The notes under the pieces are model-generated. The model made no database searches. It was not told where the DNA came from and saw only the letters and a list, made by a program, of their open reading frames with translations. Source: Tepidiforma thermophila (GTDB lineage Bacteria > Chloroflexota > Dehalococcoidia > Tepidiformales > Tepidiformaceae). Taken from it: 64,000 nucleotides of DNA. The stretch is taken from positions 62,001-126,000 of the forward strand of contig NZ_PDJQ01000001.1 in the NCBI RefSeq assembly GCF_002563855.1. The letters run 5' to 3'. This document shows, in pieces, positions 8,231 to 17,010 of this stretch; the stretch's first letter is position 1; each line of letters opens with the position of its first letter. A program made the translations under genes and the position numbers.

Positions 8231-9498
8231 GCCGGGCAGGCCTCGCGGAGGGCTTCGGCAGCAGCGCAGACGGTGGCATCGATCTCGGGCTCGTTGTGGG
8301 CGAGGGAGACGAACCAGGTTTCGAACTGGGAGGGCGGGATGAGGACACCACGCGCGCGCATGGCGCGGTGAAAGCGGGCGAAGGCGGCGGTATCGGCCTC
8401 GCGGGCCTGGGCGTAGTCACGCGGGGGTTCGGGGCGGAAGAAGAGGGAGAGCATGGAGCCGTAGCGGACGACGCTGGCCGGGGCCTCGGCGCGGCGGATG
8501 GCCGTGCGCAGGCCGTTTTCGAGGTGGCGGGCGACCTGTTCGAGCCGCTGGTAGGCGGCGGGTGTGAGCAGCTGCAGGGTGGCGAGCCCGGCAGCCATGA
8601 CGGCGGGGTTGGCGCTGAAGGTGCCGGCCTGGTAAACGGGGCCTTCGGGCGCGAGGAGGCCGAGCAGGCGCGCGGGGCCGCCGATGGCGCCGATGGGGAG
8701 CCCGCCGCCGATGATCTTCCCGAGGGTCACGAGGTCGGCTGCGGGGAGGACCCCGGAGAGGCCGCGGGCGAGCCGGAAGCCGGTGATGATTTCGTCGGCG
8801 ATGAGGAGGGCGCCGTGCGCGCGGGGGACGGCCTGGAGCACCTGGAGGAATTCGGGGTCCGGCGCGAGGATGCCGACGTTTGCCGGGATGCTCTCGACGA
8901 TGACGGCGGCGGTATCGGCAGGGTGGGCATCGAACCAGCGGATGAGGGCGGCCGGATCGTTGTAGGGGAGGACGGCGGTGAGGCCAGCGACGGCCTGGGG
9001 GACGCCGGCGGAATCGCTCATGCCGAGGGTGGCGACGCCGCTCCCGGCCCGGACGAGGAGGCCGTCGCTGTGGCCGTGGTAGCAGCCGTCGAACTTGACC
9101 ACCAGGTCGCGGCCGGTGGCGGCGCGGGCGATGCGGATGGCCGTCATGGTCGCCTCGGTGCCGGAGTTGAGGAAGCGGAGGCGTTCGAGGCCGGTGGCGT
9201 CGCGGATGACAGCGGCGAGCTCGACCTCCCGCGGGCCGAGCGCGCCGAAGGCGAGCCCATCGGCGGCGGCCTCGGCGATGGCGCGAGTCACTTCGGGGCG
9301 GGCGTGGCCGAGGATAGCGGGCCCGAAGCCGCCGACGTAGTCGATGTAGCGGGCGCCGTCGGCGTCGAAGACGTACGGGCCGGCGCCGCGGACGATGGGG
9401 AGGGGGTCGCCGCCGACGGAGCGGTAGGAGCGGACGGGGCTGTTGACGCCGCCGGGGAAGAGGCCGGCGGCGGCTTCACGGATCGACTGGTTGGTCAT
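8227..9498 (-). CDS. hemL: Glutamate-1-semialdehyde 2,1-aminomutase
   Basis: 423 residues, normal length. It converts glutamate-1-semialdehyde to 5-aminolevulinate with PLP. The family pattern is clear: FPGGVNSPVRSYRSVGG, FLNSGTEATMTAIRIARAAT, KFDGCYHGHSDGLLV, LIADEIITGFR and the PLP lysine at residue 261 in TLGKIIGGGLPIG. It completes the C5 pathway started by hemA in the same operon. It overlaps both its upstream neighbour (ATGA at 9495-9498) and hemC. Confidence 0.98.
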   Translation of the reverse strand: MTNQSIREAAAGLFPGGVNSPVRSYRSVGGDPLPIVRGAGPYVFDADGARYIDYVGGFGPAILGHARPEVTRAIAEAAADGLAFGALGPREVELAAVIRDATGLERLRFLNSGTEATMTAIRIARAATGRDLVVKFDGCYHGHSDGLLVRAGSGVATLGMSDSAGVPQAVAGLTAVLPYNDPAALIRWFDAHPADTAAVIVESIPANVGILAPDPEFLQVLQAVPRAHGALLIADEIITGFRLARGLSGVLPAADLVTLGKIIGGGLPIGAIGGPARLLGLLAPEGPVYQAGTFSANPAVMAAGLATLQLLTPAAYQRLEQVARHLENGLRTAIRRAEAPASVVRYGSMLSLFFRPEPPRDYAQAREADTAAFARFHRAMRARGVLIPPSQFETWFVSLAHNEPEIDATVCAAAEALREACPA

Positions 9499-10922
9499 GC
9501 GGGGGCTCCGGGGTGTGCCGGTTCGAGGATAGCGGCGAGGACGGCTTCGCGGATTTCGTTGCCGGGCTCTTCGAAGGCGGCGAAGGGGATGGCGGGGTCG
9601 ACGGGGGCGGGCTCGGCGCCGTCGCGCTCCCAGGCGGCGGCCTCGCGGGCGAGGGCGACGAAGACGCTGCAGGCCTCGGGGCAGGGCGGGGAGCCGGGAG
9701 CCGGGAGCGGGGAGCCGGGAGCGGGGAGGGAGGAGAGGGGCCAGGCGGGGGTGCGGATGCAGCGGCCGCAGAGGATGTCGCGGAGGACGCGGCGGCCGCG
9801 CCCGGAGAGGGAGCGGGCGCTCTCGTAGCGGCCGGACTGGCGTTCGAGGACCTCGTCGAGGGGGACGATGCGGAGTTCGCCGGCGCGGGCCTGCCGCTCG
9901 TGGACGGTGGCGAGGGGGTAGACGGCTTCGACGACGGCTTCCGCGGTGCAGTCCTCGCCGGTGCGGACGAACCAGCCGCCGGGGAGGCCGCGTGCGCCGG
10001 GGAGCGGCCGGTAGCGGCCATCTTCGCCGATGCGGACGTGGCGGCGGACCGCTTCGGGGTCGGGCGGGAGTTCGCGGACGGGTTCGCCGGGTCCGCAGAC
10101 CCGGCCGTCCTCAATGCGGAGTTCGCCGATGACGCGGGGCAGCGGGGCGGGGGCAGGCCGGGCGGGGCGAGCGGAGGCGGCGGAAGGGGGGAAGGCGGTG
10201 AGGGCCTCGCGGGCGAGTTCGCGGACGACCGCGGCGAGGGCGGGGTGGGTGCCGACTGGCGGGGTGTAGTGGACGACGCGGCCGCCGCGGCGGGTCTCGG
10301 GGCCGTCGAGGGCGAGGTCGGCGGGGATAGTCTCGCCGACGTGCCAGCCTTCAGCGATGAAGAGCGGGACGACGAAGAGGCGGTCGGCGCGGAACCGTTC
10401 GAGCATGGTGAGCATGCCGGGCTCCTGGTCGATGAAGGCGACGCCGCACTCGGCGAAGAGGGCGCGCCGGGCGACGAGGTCGGCCATGGCGTAGACGTTC
10501 TTCTCGGACTGGGAGTCGCGGCGGGTGCCGTGGCCGAGGACGACGAGGGCGTCAGCCGGGCCGGCGCCGGCTTCGCGGGCGCGTTCGATGATGACGTCGG
10601 CGAGGCGCGGATGGGTGCCGACGGGCGGGGTATAGCGGATCCGCTGGCCGGCGCGGCGGGTCAGCGGACCGTCGAGGCGCATTTCGCGGGGCACGACCGT
10701 GCGGGTGAAGTAGCCGGTGGAGATGAAGATGGGGACGACGACGACCTCGGGGTCGGTGACGGCGTCGAGGGCGAGGGCGAGGGACGGCTCCTCCTTCCAG
10801 AGGGCGACGGAGACGGCATCGAAGTCGCCGGAGGTGCGGAGGGCGGCGGCGAGGCGGTGGAAGGGCTCGCTCGAATCTGCGTTGAGGTGGGAGCCGTGGC
10901 CGGCGAGGATGAGGTGGGTCAT
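9495..10922 (-). CDS. CbiX/SirB-type sirohydrochlorin chelatase with DR2241-like Fe-S domain
   Basis: 475 residues from ATG 10922. Residues 1-125 (LILAGHGSHLNADSSEPFHR) and 135-250 (LVVLGHGTRRDSQSEKNV) are two CbiX/SirB repeats, each with the metal-binding GHG motif. The remaining part resembles the Deinococcus DR2241 type: a VIGELRIEDGRV beta domain followed by a four-cysteine cluster site (LCGRC, then CPEAC). It would insert Fe or Co into sirohydrochlorin. Between the two cysteine pairs lies a Pro-Ala-Gly-Ser repeat encoded by a G-rich minisatellite (9690-9735), an odd insertion. It overlaps sirC and hemL by four bases each. Confidence 0.88.
   Translation of the reverse strand: MTHLILAGHGSHLNADSSEPFHRLAAALRTSGDFDAVSVALWKEEPSLALALDAVTDPEVVVVPIFISTGYFTRTVVPREMRLDGPLTRRAGQRIRYTPPVGTHPRLADVIIERAREAGAGPADALVVLGHGTRRDSQSEKNVYAMADLVARRALFAECGVAFIDQEPGMLTMLERFRADRLFVVPLFIAEGWHVGETIPADLALDGPETRRGGRVVHYTPPVGTHPALAAVVRELAREALTAFPPSAASARPARPAPAPLPRVIGELRIEDGRVCGPGEPVRELPPDPEAVRRHVRIGEDGRYRPLPGARGLPGGWFVRTGEDCTAEAVVEAVYPLATVHERQARAGELRIVPLDEVLERQSGRYESARSLSGRGRRVLRDILCGRCIRTPAWPLSSLPAPGSPLPAPGSPPCPEACSVFVALAREAAAWERDGAEPAPVDPAIPFAAFEEPGNEIREAVLAAILEPAHPGAPA
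9690..9735. repeat. GGGAGC-type minisatellite inside the chelatase gene
   Basis: On the plus strand GAGCCGGGAGC and GAGCCGGGAGCGGG units alternate four times in about 45 bases. On the coding (minus) strand they give Leu-Pro-Ala-Pro-Gly-Ser repeats between the two cysteine pairs of the Fe-S site. The same motif recurs outside genes at 56731-56746 and 59632-59655, next to the larger repeat arrays. Confidence 0.75.
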
Positions 10923-11431
10923 GCGTTGGGCTCCGTAGTGCGGCGGGCGGCGCGGGCGGCGCGGGCGGCGGCGACCTCCGCGGCGCGGCCGGGGCCGAGG
11001 GCTTCGGCGACCGAATCGCGGAGGCGGGCGGCAAGCGCCGGGTCGGCGCCCGAGGTGGAGACGCCGACGAGGAGGTCGCCGTCGCGGTGAAGGGCGGGGA
11101 AGGCGATGGTGCTCTCGGCGCGGGCGTCGGCGACAAGGACGGGGATGTGGCGGGCGCGGGCGAGCTCGCCGACGGTGCGGTTGACCTCGCGGTCCGCGGT
11201 ACAGGCGAGGACGAGCGCCCACGGGCGGGCATCGACATCGACGTGAACGAAGGGCCGACGGATGCAGGTCACGGTGTCGAGTGCGGCGATGGCCGGGTCG
11301 ACCTCGGGGGCGATGACGACGACGGTGAAGCCCCCGTCAACGAGGGCCTGGACCTTGCGCCGGGCGACGGTACCGCCGCCGATGACGAGGACGGGCCCGG
11401 CCCCGGGGAGGAGTTCGACCAGGATGCTCAT
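10919..11431 (-). CDS. Precorrin-2 dehydrogenase (siroheme synthase N-terminal type)
   Basis: 170 residues. Single-domain NAD-binding protein of the Met8/SirC/CysG-N family, which oxidises precorrin-2 to sirohydrochlorin. The dinucleotide site is VLVIGGGTVARRKVQALVDGG, followed by VVVIAPEVDP and LACTADREVNRTV. The conserved GDLLVGVSTSGADPALAARL helix closes the family signature. The chelatase role often found in this family is probably supplied by the adjacent CbiX/DR2241 protein. It overlaps cobA-hemD and the chelatase gene by four bases. Confidence 0.93.
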   Translation of the reverse strand: MSILVELLPGAGPVLVIGGGTVARRKVQALVDGGFTVVVIAPEVDPAIAALDTVTCIRRPFVHVDVDARPWALVLACTADREVNRTVGELARARHIPVLVADARAESTIAFPALHRDGDLLVGVSTSGADPALAARLRDSVAEALGPGRAAEVAAARAARAARRTTEPNA

Positions 11432-12915
11432 GCAAGGACCTCCAGGACGGCGCCGACGAGGGCGGGGATGGAGGGCTCGGGGGCCTCGGCGTCGACGCGG
11501 CCGAAGGCGGCGCGGACGGCGGCAGAGGTGGCGGGGCCGATGCTCACGAGGCGGACTTCCGGGGCGAGGACGGTCTCGGCGAGGGCCTGGCGGAGGAAGC
11601 GGGCCGTGGAGGCGCTGGTGAAGGTGATGGCGTCGGCGGCCTGCACCCGGGCGATGGTGGCCGGGTCGAGCGTTTCGGGGATGGTGTCATAGGCGTCCAC
11701 CCGTTCGACGTGAGCGCCGCGGGCACGGAGGGCGTCTTCGAGCTCGGGACCGGCGAGGGAGGAGATGGGGAGGAAGACCCGGGCGCCCCGCACGCGGGGG
11801 AGTTCGTCGGCGAGGGCGGCCGAGGTGGCGCGTGAGGGGAGGAAGTCGGGGCGGATGGCACGGGCGCGGAGGGCGGCAGCGGTGGCATCGCCGACGGCAG
11901 CGATGCGGGTGGTGCCGAAGGCGCGGGCATCGAGGCCGGCGGCGTCGAACGCGTCGAAGACGGCGGCGACAGCGTTCTGGCTGGTGAACACGACCCAGTC
12001 CCAGCGGCTGGCGCAGCGCTCATCGGCGAGGATGCGCTCGGGGTGGAGGCGGATGGCGATGGCGGGCGCTTCGATCACCGTGGCACCGAGGTTGCGAAGC
12101 GCCTCGCTGAGCGTTGACGACTGCGTGCGCGAGCGGGTGACCACGACGGAACGGCCGACAAGCGGTCCAAACCGGCCGGGGCCGAGCTGTTCGGCGAGGG
12201 CGGCCACCGGGCCGACGACGGTGATGAGGGGCGTGGGGAGGCACGACGCCGCGAGTGCGATGCCGGCGAGGGGCGCGGTGACGACCTGCTGCCCGGGGAG
12301 GGTGCCGTTCGCGATCGAGGCCGCGGGGGTATCCGGGTCCCAGCCGGCGGCGAGGAGGCGTTCGACGAGGGCGGGGAGAGCGGCCGCACCCATGAGGATG
12401 ACGAGGGTGCCGGCGGCAGCGGGCCCGGGGAGGTCAGCGGGGACCGCGCCGGCGCGGTCGGCGGCGGTGATGACGGTAAAGCGAGTCGCGAGGCCGCGGT
12501 GGGTGACGGGGATGCCGGCGGCGGCGGGGACGGCGACGGCGGAGGTGACGCCGGGGATGACGGTAAAGGGGAGGCCGGCGGCACGGAGGGCGAGGGCTTC
12601 TTCGCCGCCGCGGCCGAAGACGAAGGGGTCGCCGCCCTTGAGGCGGACGACGCGGCGGCCTTCGCCGGTGCGGGCGACGAGGAGGCGGTTGATCTCCTCC
12701 TGGGGCATCGCGTGGGCGCCGGCGCGCTTACCGACGGGCACGAGCTCGGCCCCGGGGCGGGCGAAGCGGAGCACCTCGGGGCCGATGAGCGCGTCGTAGA
12801 GGACGACGTCGGCCTGCTGGAGGGCGTCGCGGGCGGCGAGGGTGAGGAGGCCGGGGTCGCCGGGGCCGGCGCCGACGAGCCAGGCGTGGCCTGTGAGGTT
12901 CGGCATGGTGTTCAT
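11428..12915 (-). CDS. cobA-hemD: Uroporphyrinogen-III C-methyltransferase fused to uroporphyrinogen-III synthase
   Basis: 495 residues with two enzymes in one chain. Residues 8-250 are CobA/SUMT: WLVGAGPGDPGLLTL, VRLKGGDPFVFGRGGEEA, TVIPGVTSAVAVPAAAGIPV and LVILMGAAALPALVERLL. Residues 253-495 are HemD: GRSVVVTRSRTQSSTLSEAL, WVVFTSQNAV, RIAAVGDATAAALRAR and ADAITFTSASTARFL. The chain would cyclise hydroxymethylbilane and methylate the product to precorrin-2, sending flux toward siroheme. Such fusions are known in several phyla. The start lies 43 bases after hemQ. Confidence 0.96.
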   Translation of the reverse strand: MNTMPNLTGHAWLVGAGPGDPGLLTLAARDALQQADVVLYDALIGPEVLRFARPGAELVPVGKRAGAHAMPQEEINRLLVARTGEGRRVVRLKGGDPFVFGRGGEEALALRAAGLPFTVIPGVTSAVAVPAAAGIPVTHRGLATRFTVITAADRAGAVPADLPGPAAAGTLVILMGAAALPALVERLLAAGWDPDTPAASIANGTLPGQQVVTAPLAGIALAASCLPTPLITVVGPVAALAEQLGPGRFGPLVGRSVVVTRSRTQSSTLSEALRNLGATVIEAPAIAIRLHPERILADERCASRWDWVVFTSQNAVAAVFDAFDAAGLDARAFGTTRIAAVGDATAAALRARAIRPDFLPSRATSAALADELPRVRGARVFLPISSLAGPELEDALRARGAHVERVDAYDTIPETLDPATIARVQAADAITFTSASTARFLRQALAETVLAPEVRLVSIGPATSAAVRAAFGRVDAEAPEPSIPALVGAVLEVLA

Positions 12916-12958
12916 TGTGACATGTCGAGTCGAAGGCGCTGGCGGAGGGACGCCGGGG

Positions 12959-13729
12959 TCAGGGGGTGAAGATGTTCTCGGGCGTGGTCTTGAGGCAGGT
13001 GAACATGGGCGTGTCGCGCTGGGTGTAGAGGGAGGCTTCGGTGAAGCGGAGGCGGCCGACGAGGTCGACGAACTCCTGGGGGTAGTCGGAATCGAAGGCG
13101 ACGACGAACTCCTGGTCGTCGATGCCGTAGCTGTAGCTGGTGTTGAGGCGGACGCCTTTGAAGGGGGCGGAGACGTGGATGTGCTCGTCCATCATGCCCT
13201 GGCGGGCGTGGGGGCTGAGGGCGTACCAGGCGCGAGTTTTGACGAAAGGATAGACGAAGAGGAACTGGCCTTCGCCGGGGAGGAGCTCGACGCCCTGCCC
13301 GGAGCCTTCAATGCGGTTAACGTACTGGGAGCGCTTCTGGAGGGAGAGGAAGCTGTAGGCGGGGCTGAGCCAGCCGGCCATGCCGGTGGCGTTGAGGTCG
13401 CGCTGCATCTCGTTGAAGCGGCGGACGTCGTGGGCGATGCGCCAGAGCATGAAGTCGCAGTCGGCACGGAGGCCTTCGAGGGTGTAGGTGCGGAGGATGA
13501 CATCGTCGCGGCCGGCCCAGCGGCGGAGGACCTCGACGTATTCGCGGTGGAGGGCGCAGCGCTCTTCGCGGGGGAGGCGGCGGAAGGCGGGGTCGATGCG
13601 GAAGAAGGCGTAGTTGAGGAACTGGCGGCGGGCGCGGTCGGGCTCCTTCGGGTTGACGCGGCCGGAGGGGTCGAGTTCGACCATGGGGCCGCGCGGGCGG
13701 GCGGGCTGGGCGGCGGGTTCGGCGGTCAT
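12959..13729 (-). CDS. hemQ: Coproheme decarboxylase (HemQ, chlorite dismutase family)
   Basis: 256 residues from ATG 13729, coupled (ATGA) to the aldo/keto reductase. It would decarboxylate two propionates of Fe-coproporphyrin III to give heme b. The redox tyrosine and its lysine are Tyr160 and Lys164 in [12 protein letters not shown], and the proximal heme ligand is His183 in ARQGMMDEH. The distal glycine-rich and LxTRGEA-type chlorite dismutase Arg is absent, as in HemQ. Other supporting segments are [13 protein letters not shown]-like (here [16 protein letters not shown]) and [11 protein letters not shown]. In this operon it is the only heme-forming terminal step seen. Confidence 0.94.
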   Translation of the reverse strand: MTAEPAAQPARPRGPMVELDPSGRVNPKEPDRARRQFLNYAFFRIDPAFRRLPREERCALHREYVEVLRRWAGRDDVILRTYTLEGLRADCDFMLWRIAHDVRRFNEMQRDLNATGMAGWLSPAYSFLSLQKRSQYVNRIEGSGQGVELLPGEGQFLFVYPFVKTRAWYALSPHARQGMMDEHIHVSAPFKGVRLNTSYSYGIDDQEFVVAFDSDYPQEFVDLVGRLRFTEASLYTQRDTPMFTCLKTTPENIFTP

Positions 13730-14724
13730 GCGGGGGCTCCTTCGGGTTCGGGGTATCCGGCGGCGCGGAGGCGCTGGATGGCGTCGTACTCGGCGTCGGT
13801 GAGCGGCGGGGCTTCGCAGGCTGCGGCGAACTCGCGGAGGCCGGCCTCGTCGTAGATGTTGGGGATGACGGCGCCGATGGAGGGCTCGCGGAGGATGAAC
13901 TGGATGGCGGCCTGGCCGAGGGTGCGGCCATCGCGGGCGAGGAAGGCGAGGGTGCCGGCGCGGCGGATGCCCTCTTCCCAAGCGGCGCGCTTTTCGGGGG
14001 TATCGATGCGCCAGCGGCGGTGGTCGCCAGGCGGGAATTCGGTGGTGCGGGTTGCGGTGCCATCGAGCAGGCCGGAGGCGTGGGGGACGCGGGCGAGCGT
14101 GCCGACGCCGCATTCGCGGGCGACGGGGAAGATCGCTTCGCCGAGCTCCTGCTCGAGGATGTTGTAGATGAGCTGGGCGGGCATGCCGCGACGGACGGCG
14201 GCGATGCCCTCATCGGCCTGGCGCATATCAATGGCGGGGCCGAGGGCGACGCCGTAGGCGCGGATGAGCCCCTCGCGGCGGGCGTCTTCGAGGGCGGCGA
14301 GGAGGTCGTCGCGCTGGATGGCGTCGATGCGGGGGTTGTGGAGCTGGTAGTAGTCGATCCAGCCGGTGCGGAGGCGGCGGAGGGAGTCTTCGAGGGAGCG
14401 GCGCATGTGGGCGGGTGACCAGTCGTGCGGGCGCTCCTGCTGGTTCGGGCGGGGCGGGACGGAGAGGTCGTACCCGAACTTGGTGGCGATGACGATGTCG
14501 GAGCGGCGATGGCCGAGGGCGTCGGCGAGGATGGTCTCGGCGGCGCCGTCGGCGTAGGTGTTGCCGGTATCGAAGAAGGTGATGCCGAGGTCGAAGGCGA
14601 GGCGGAGGAGGCGGATGCCCTCCTGGCGGTCGGTGACGCCCCACCAGGTGGTTCCGACGGTCCAGACGCCGAAGCCGACGGCGGAGAGGGTGAGGGGTGT
14701 GCCGTTGAGGGGTCGATACTGCAT
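13726..14724 (-). CDS. Aldo/keto reductase
   Basis: 332 residues from ATG 14724. TIM-barrel NADPH oxidoreductase: [34 protein letters not shown] with catalytic Asp and Tyr, VIATKFGYD with the catalytic Lys, and YYQLHNP where most relatives have His. The C-terminal NADPH segment is [20 protein letters not shown]. It sits between the siroheme decarboxylase-like gene (2-base gap) and hemQ (ATGA overlap), so it is translated with heme enzymes; no known heme step uses this family. Confidence 0.93.
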   Translation of the reverse strand: MQYRPLNGTPLTLSAVGFGVWTVGTTWWGVTDRQEGIRLLRLAFDLGITFFDTGNTYADGAAETILADALGHRRSDIVIATKFGYDLSVPPRPNQQERPHDWSPAHMRRSLEDSLRRLRTGWIDYYQLHNPRIDAIQRDDLLAALEDARREGLIRAYGVALGPAIDMRQADEGIAAVRRGMPAQLIYNILEQELGEAIFPVARECGVGTLARVPHASGLLDGTATRTTEFPPGDHRRWRIDTPEKRAAWEEGIRRAGTLAFLARDGRTLGQAAIQFILREPSIGAVIPNIYDEAGLREFAAACEAPPLTDAEYDAIQRLRAAGYPEPEGAPA

Positions 14725-14726
14725 GG

Positions 14727-15860
14727 TCAGGCGTCCTCGCGCATGGTGTCGGGGTCGATGCCGCGTTCGCGGCAGAAGGTTTCGTAGGCAGAGGGGAGGA
14801 TTTCGGAGGGCTTGATTTCGGAGCGGCCGCCCCAGAACTGGGTGGTGTAGGCGACGGGGATGCCGGCTTCGGCGAGGTGGGCGTCGATGGCGGCCTTGTG
14901 GGCGAGGAGGGCGGCCTTTTCGGTGCCGTGGGCGACGGCCATGATGTTGACGTTGCCGAATTCGGGGCCGGCCTCGCGCCAGTAGGCGTGGGTGATGATG
15001 TGGTGGCGGCCGACTTCGGCGCCGGCTTCGAGTTCGCGGCCGGGTTCGACGGCCCAGTGGAAGAGGGCGTTGTAGCGGGTGACCCGTTCGCCGGTGGGGA
15101 GTTCTTTGACGTGTTCGAGGAAGGTGGAGAAGCGGGCGATGAGGCCTTTCGCTTCGAGGCCGCGGACCGCTTCGAGGAAGGCTTCGTACGGGAGGCCGAA
15201 CCGATCGGCGCGGGCGCGCCACGGCTCGGGGAGGAGTTCGCCGGGCTCGAGCGGCTCCTTGAGGGCGGCGAGGGCCTGCCATTCGGCGGCGGTGAGCCGG
15301 GTCAGTTGGGGGAACTGGGGCTGTGCGGGGGCATCGGCGCGGGCGCCCGGTTCGAGGCTGCGGCGGCGGACATGACCGACGCCGAGGGCGAAGAGGCAGC
15401 GCGCGGGCATGACCCGCCACGCTTCGGCGCCGATGACGCGGGCTATATACGCCACGTGGCGTTCAAGGGAGAAGCCCTGCGGCACCTTGACGGTGGTCCA
15501 GAGCCGGAAGGCGGCTCCGGGCAGGGAGGAGTCGGTGGAGCGGATGACGACGTGGCCGGAGAAGGGGTCGTCGCGGAAGAGGGTATCGAAGGCGTCGTGG
15601 AGCGCATCGGCGGGGACCTTCCACGCGACGAGGGCGCCGTGGGCGAGGCTGCCGGTATTGAGGGTCTGGCGGACGCGGCGGACGACGCCGGCTTCGAGGA
15701 GGTCGCGGATGCGTTCAATGACGAGCTGCTCGGGGAGGCCGGCGCGTTCGGCGATGGCGGCGAAGGGGCGTTCGTGGAAGCCGGCGAGGCCGTCTTCGGC
15801 GACGGCGAGGATGCGGGCGGTCTCGGGGTGGGCGGTGCTGAGGACGGATGTGGCGGTCAT
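14727..15860 (-). CDS. Siroheme decarboxylase-like protein, AhbA-AhbB type fusion
   Basis: 377 residues made of two Lrp/AsnC-like halves. Half 1 (20-170) has a winged helix with [13 protein letters not shown] and [17 protein letters not shown], then a ligand-binding sheet. Half 2 (190-350) has [16 protein letters not shown] and the decarboxylase signature [20 protein letters not shown], ending at MAVAHG (His291, Tyr293, His311). AhbA/AhbB convert siroheme to 12,18-didecarboxysiroheme; fused forms exist. It overlaps hemA by four bases, so a heme role is far more likely than a transcription factor. Confidence 0.85.
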   Translation of the reverse strand: MTATSVLSTAHPETARILAVAEDGLAGFHERPFAAIAERAGLPEQLVIERIRDLLEAGVVRRVRQTLNTGSLAHGALVAWKVPADALHDAFDTLFRDDPFSGHVVIRSTDSSLPGAAFRLWTTVKVPQGFSLERHVAYIARVIGAEAWRVMPARCLFALGVGHVRRRSLEPGARADAPAQPQFPQLTRLTAAEWQALAALKEPLEPGELLPEPWRARADRFGLPYEAFLEAVRGLEAKGLIARFSTFLEHVKELPTGERVTRYNALFHWAVEPGRELEAGAEVGRHHIITHAYWREAGPEFGNVNIMAVAHGTEKAALLAHKAAIDAHLAEAGIPVAYTTQFWGGRSEIKPSEILPSAYETFCRERGIDPDTMREDA

Positions 15861-16909
15861 GGCTGCTCCGCGGGTTCGAAGATGGCGGCGACGATGCTGG
15901 CGGTGGCAGGGTCGAGGGCGCGGAGGCGCTCCGACGGCTCGTGGAGGATGTGGGCGACGAGGCTGCGGGTGATGGTTTCGAGAACGTGGCGGGGAATTTC
16001 GGGGTGGCGTCGGGCGATGCGTTCGAGGTCGGCGCGGCGGCGGAGCTCGACGGCGCGGCGGAAGCGGCCGACGGGGGAGGCGGCATCTTCGGACCAGTGG
16101 GCGAGGACGCGGTCGATGTCGTTGTCGAGTTCAGCGAAGAGGGGTGCGCGGCCTTCGAAGCCGGCGAGTTCGCGCAGGGCGCGGAGGTCGGTGACGCGGG
16201 GGTCGGCGGGGTCGGTGCGGCGGGGGGTGGAGAGGTCGAGGACGGCGGCAGCGGGGAGGTCGGCGGGCTGGAGGACGGGGGCATCGCCGCCGAGGGCGAC
16301 GACGGCGAGGTCGTGCGGGGGGAGCGCGGGGAGGCGGTCGAGCGGCTGCCAGGCGGAGGCGCGGCCGCGGAGCCAGGCCGGGGCGGTGCGGGAAACCACG
16401 GTCACCTGCGGAATGGCGAGGTCGCGGGCGGTGCGGCAGACGGCGGCGGCGGTGGGCCCGGAGCCGACGATGAGGAGCGAGGCCGGGACCGGGAGGCGGC
16501 GGAGGGCGAGGCGGAGGAGGGAGCCGGAATCGGCATCGCTGGGGTGGCGCTTGCGGAAGGCGCGGGCGGCGGCGATGGCGCGGGCGAAGACAGCGGCAAG
16601 CGGCGGCGGGGCAGCATCGGCGGCGCGGCGGACCTGCCCGAGGATTTCGTGTTCGCCGAGGGCGATGGAGTGGAGGCCGGCGGCGAGGGCAGTGAGGTAG
16701 CGGAAGGCGTCGCGGCCGGTGCGGCTGGCGGCGCAGCCGAGAGGGCAGGGTGCGAGAGCGACGGCCTCGATGCGCTGGCAGGTGACGATGAGGGATGCGT
16801 CGTGGGCGAGGGCCTCAGCGCAGGCGAGGTCGAAGGCGGCTGCGTCGCAGGAGGTGGTGTCCCACGAGCAGACGACCAAACGATCCAAACCTTCCAAATG
16901 ATCGGTCAT
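15857..16909 (-). CDS. hemA: Glutamyl-tRNA reductase (short, divergent)
   Basis: 350 residues, shorter than the usual 410-450. It reduces Glu-tRNA to glutamate-1-semialdehyde. The catalytic cysteine is Cys44 in SLIVTCQRIEAVAL; GLHSIALGEHEILGQVRRAA is the family signature; SLLIVGSGPTAAAVCRTARD is the NADPH domain. The C-terminal dimerisation helix is present (AVELRRRADLERIARRHPEI). It is the first gene of the minus-strand tetrapyrrole operon, divergent from the phosphotransferase gene across about 90 bases. Confidence 0.93.
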   Translation of the reverse strand: MTDHLEGLDRLVVCSWDTTSCDAAAFDLACAEALAHDASLIVTCQRIEAVALAPCPLGCAASRTGRDAFRYLTALAAGLHSIALGEHEILGQVRRAADAAPPPLAAVFARAIAAARAFRKRHPSDADSGSLLRLALRRLPVPASLLIVGSGPTAAAVCRTARDLAIPQVTVVSRTAPAWLRGRASAWQPLDRLPALPPHDLAVVALGGDAPVLQPADLPAAAVLDLSTPRRTDPADPRVTDLRALRELAGFEGRAPLFAELDNDIDRVLAHWSEDAASPVGRFRRAVELRRRADLERIARRHPEIPRHVLETITRSLVAHILHEPSERLRALDPATASIVAAIFEPAEQP

Positions 16910-16982
16910 CAGGCAGATCTACGAGGTTTTCGAGCTTTGCGATCTTCGCCCTTCTGCGGCTTCGGCGCAAGGAGCCGGGGCG

Positions 16983-16988
16983 TATACT
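16983..16988 (+). promoter_or_regulatory. -10 hexamer TATACT for the phosphotransferase operon
   Basis: TATACT lies 10 bases before the first possible ATG (16999) and 22 before the second (17011), which has its own GAGGA ribosome-binding site. The -35 is weak (TTCGGC at 16961-16966, 16-base spacer). It lies in the divergent hemA/phosphotransferase intergenic region. Confidence 0.5.
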
Positions 16989-17010
16989 TTCCGGTTCGAT
17001 GAGGAACGAA

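Noticed and set aside
14727-15860. Lrp/AsnC transcription regulator
   Set aside because: The domain plan is similar, but the HIITHAYW and MAVAHG signature and overlap with hemA and hemQ genes point to siroheme decarboxylase.
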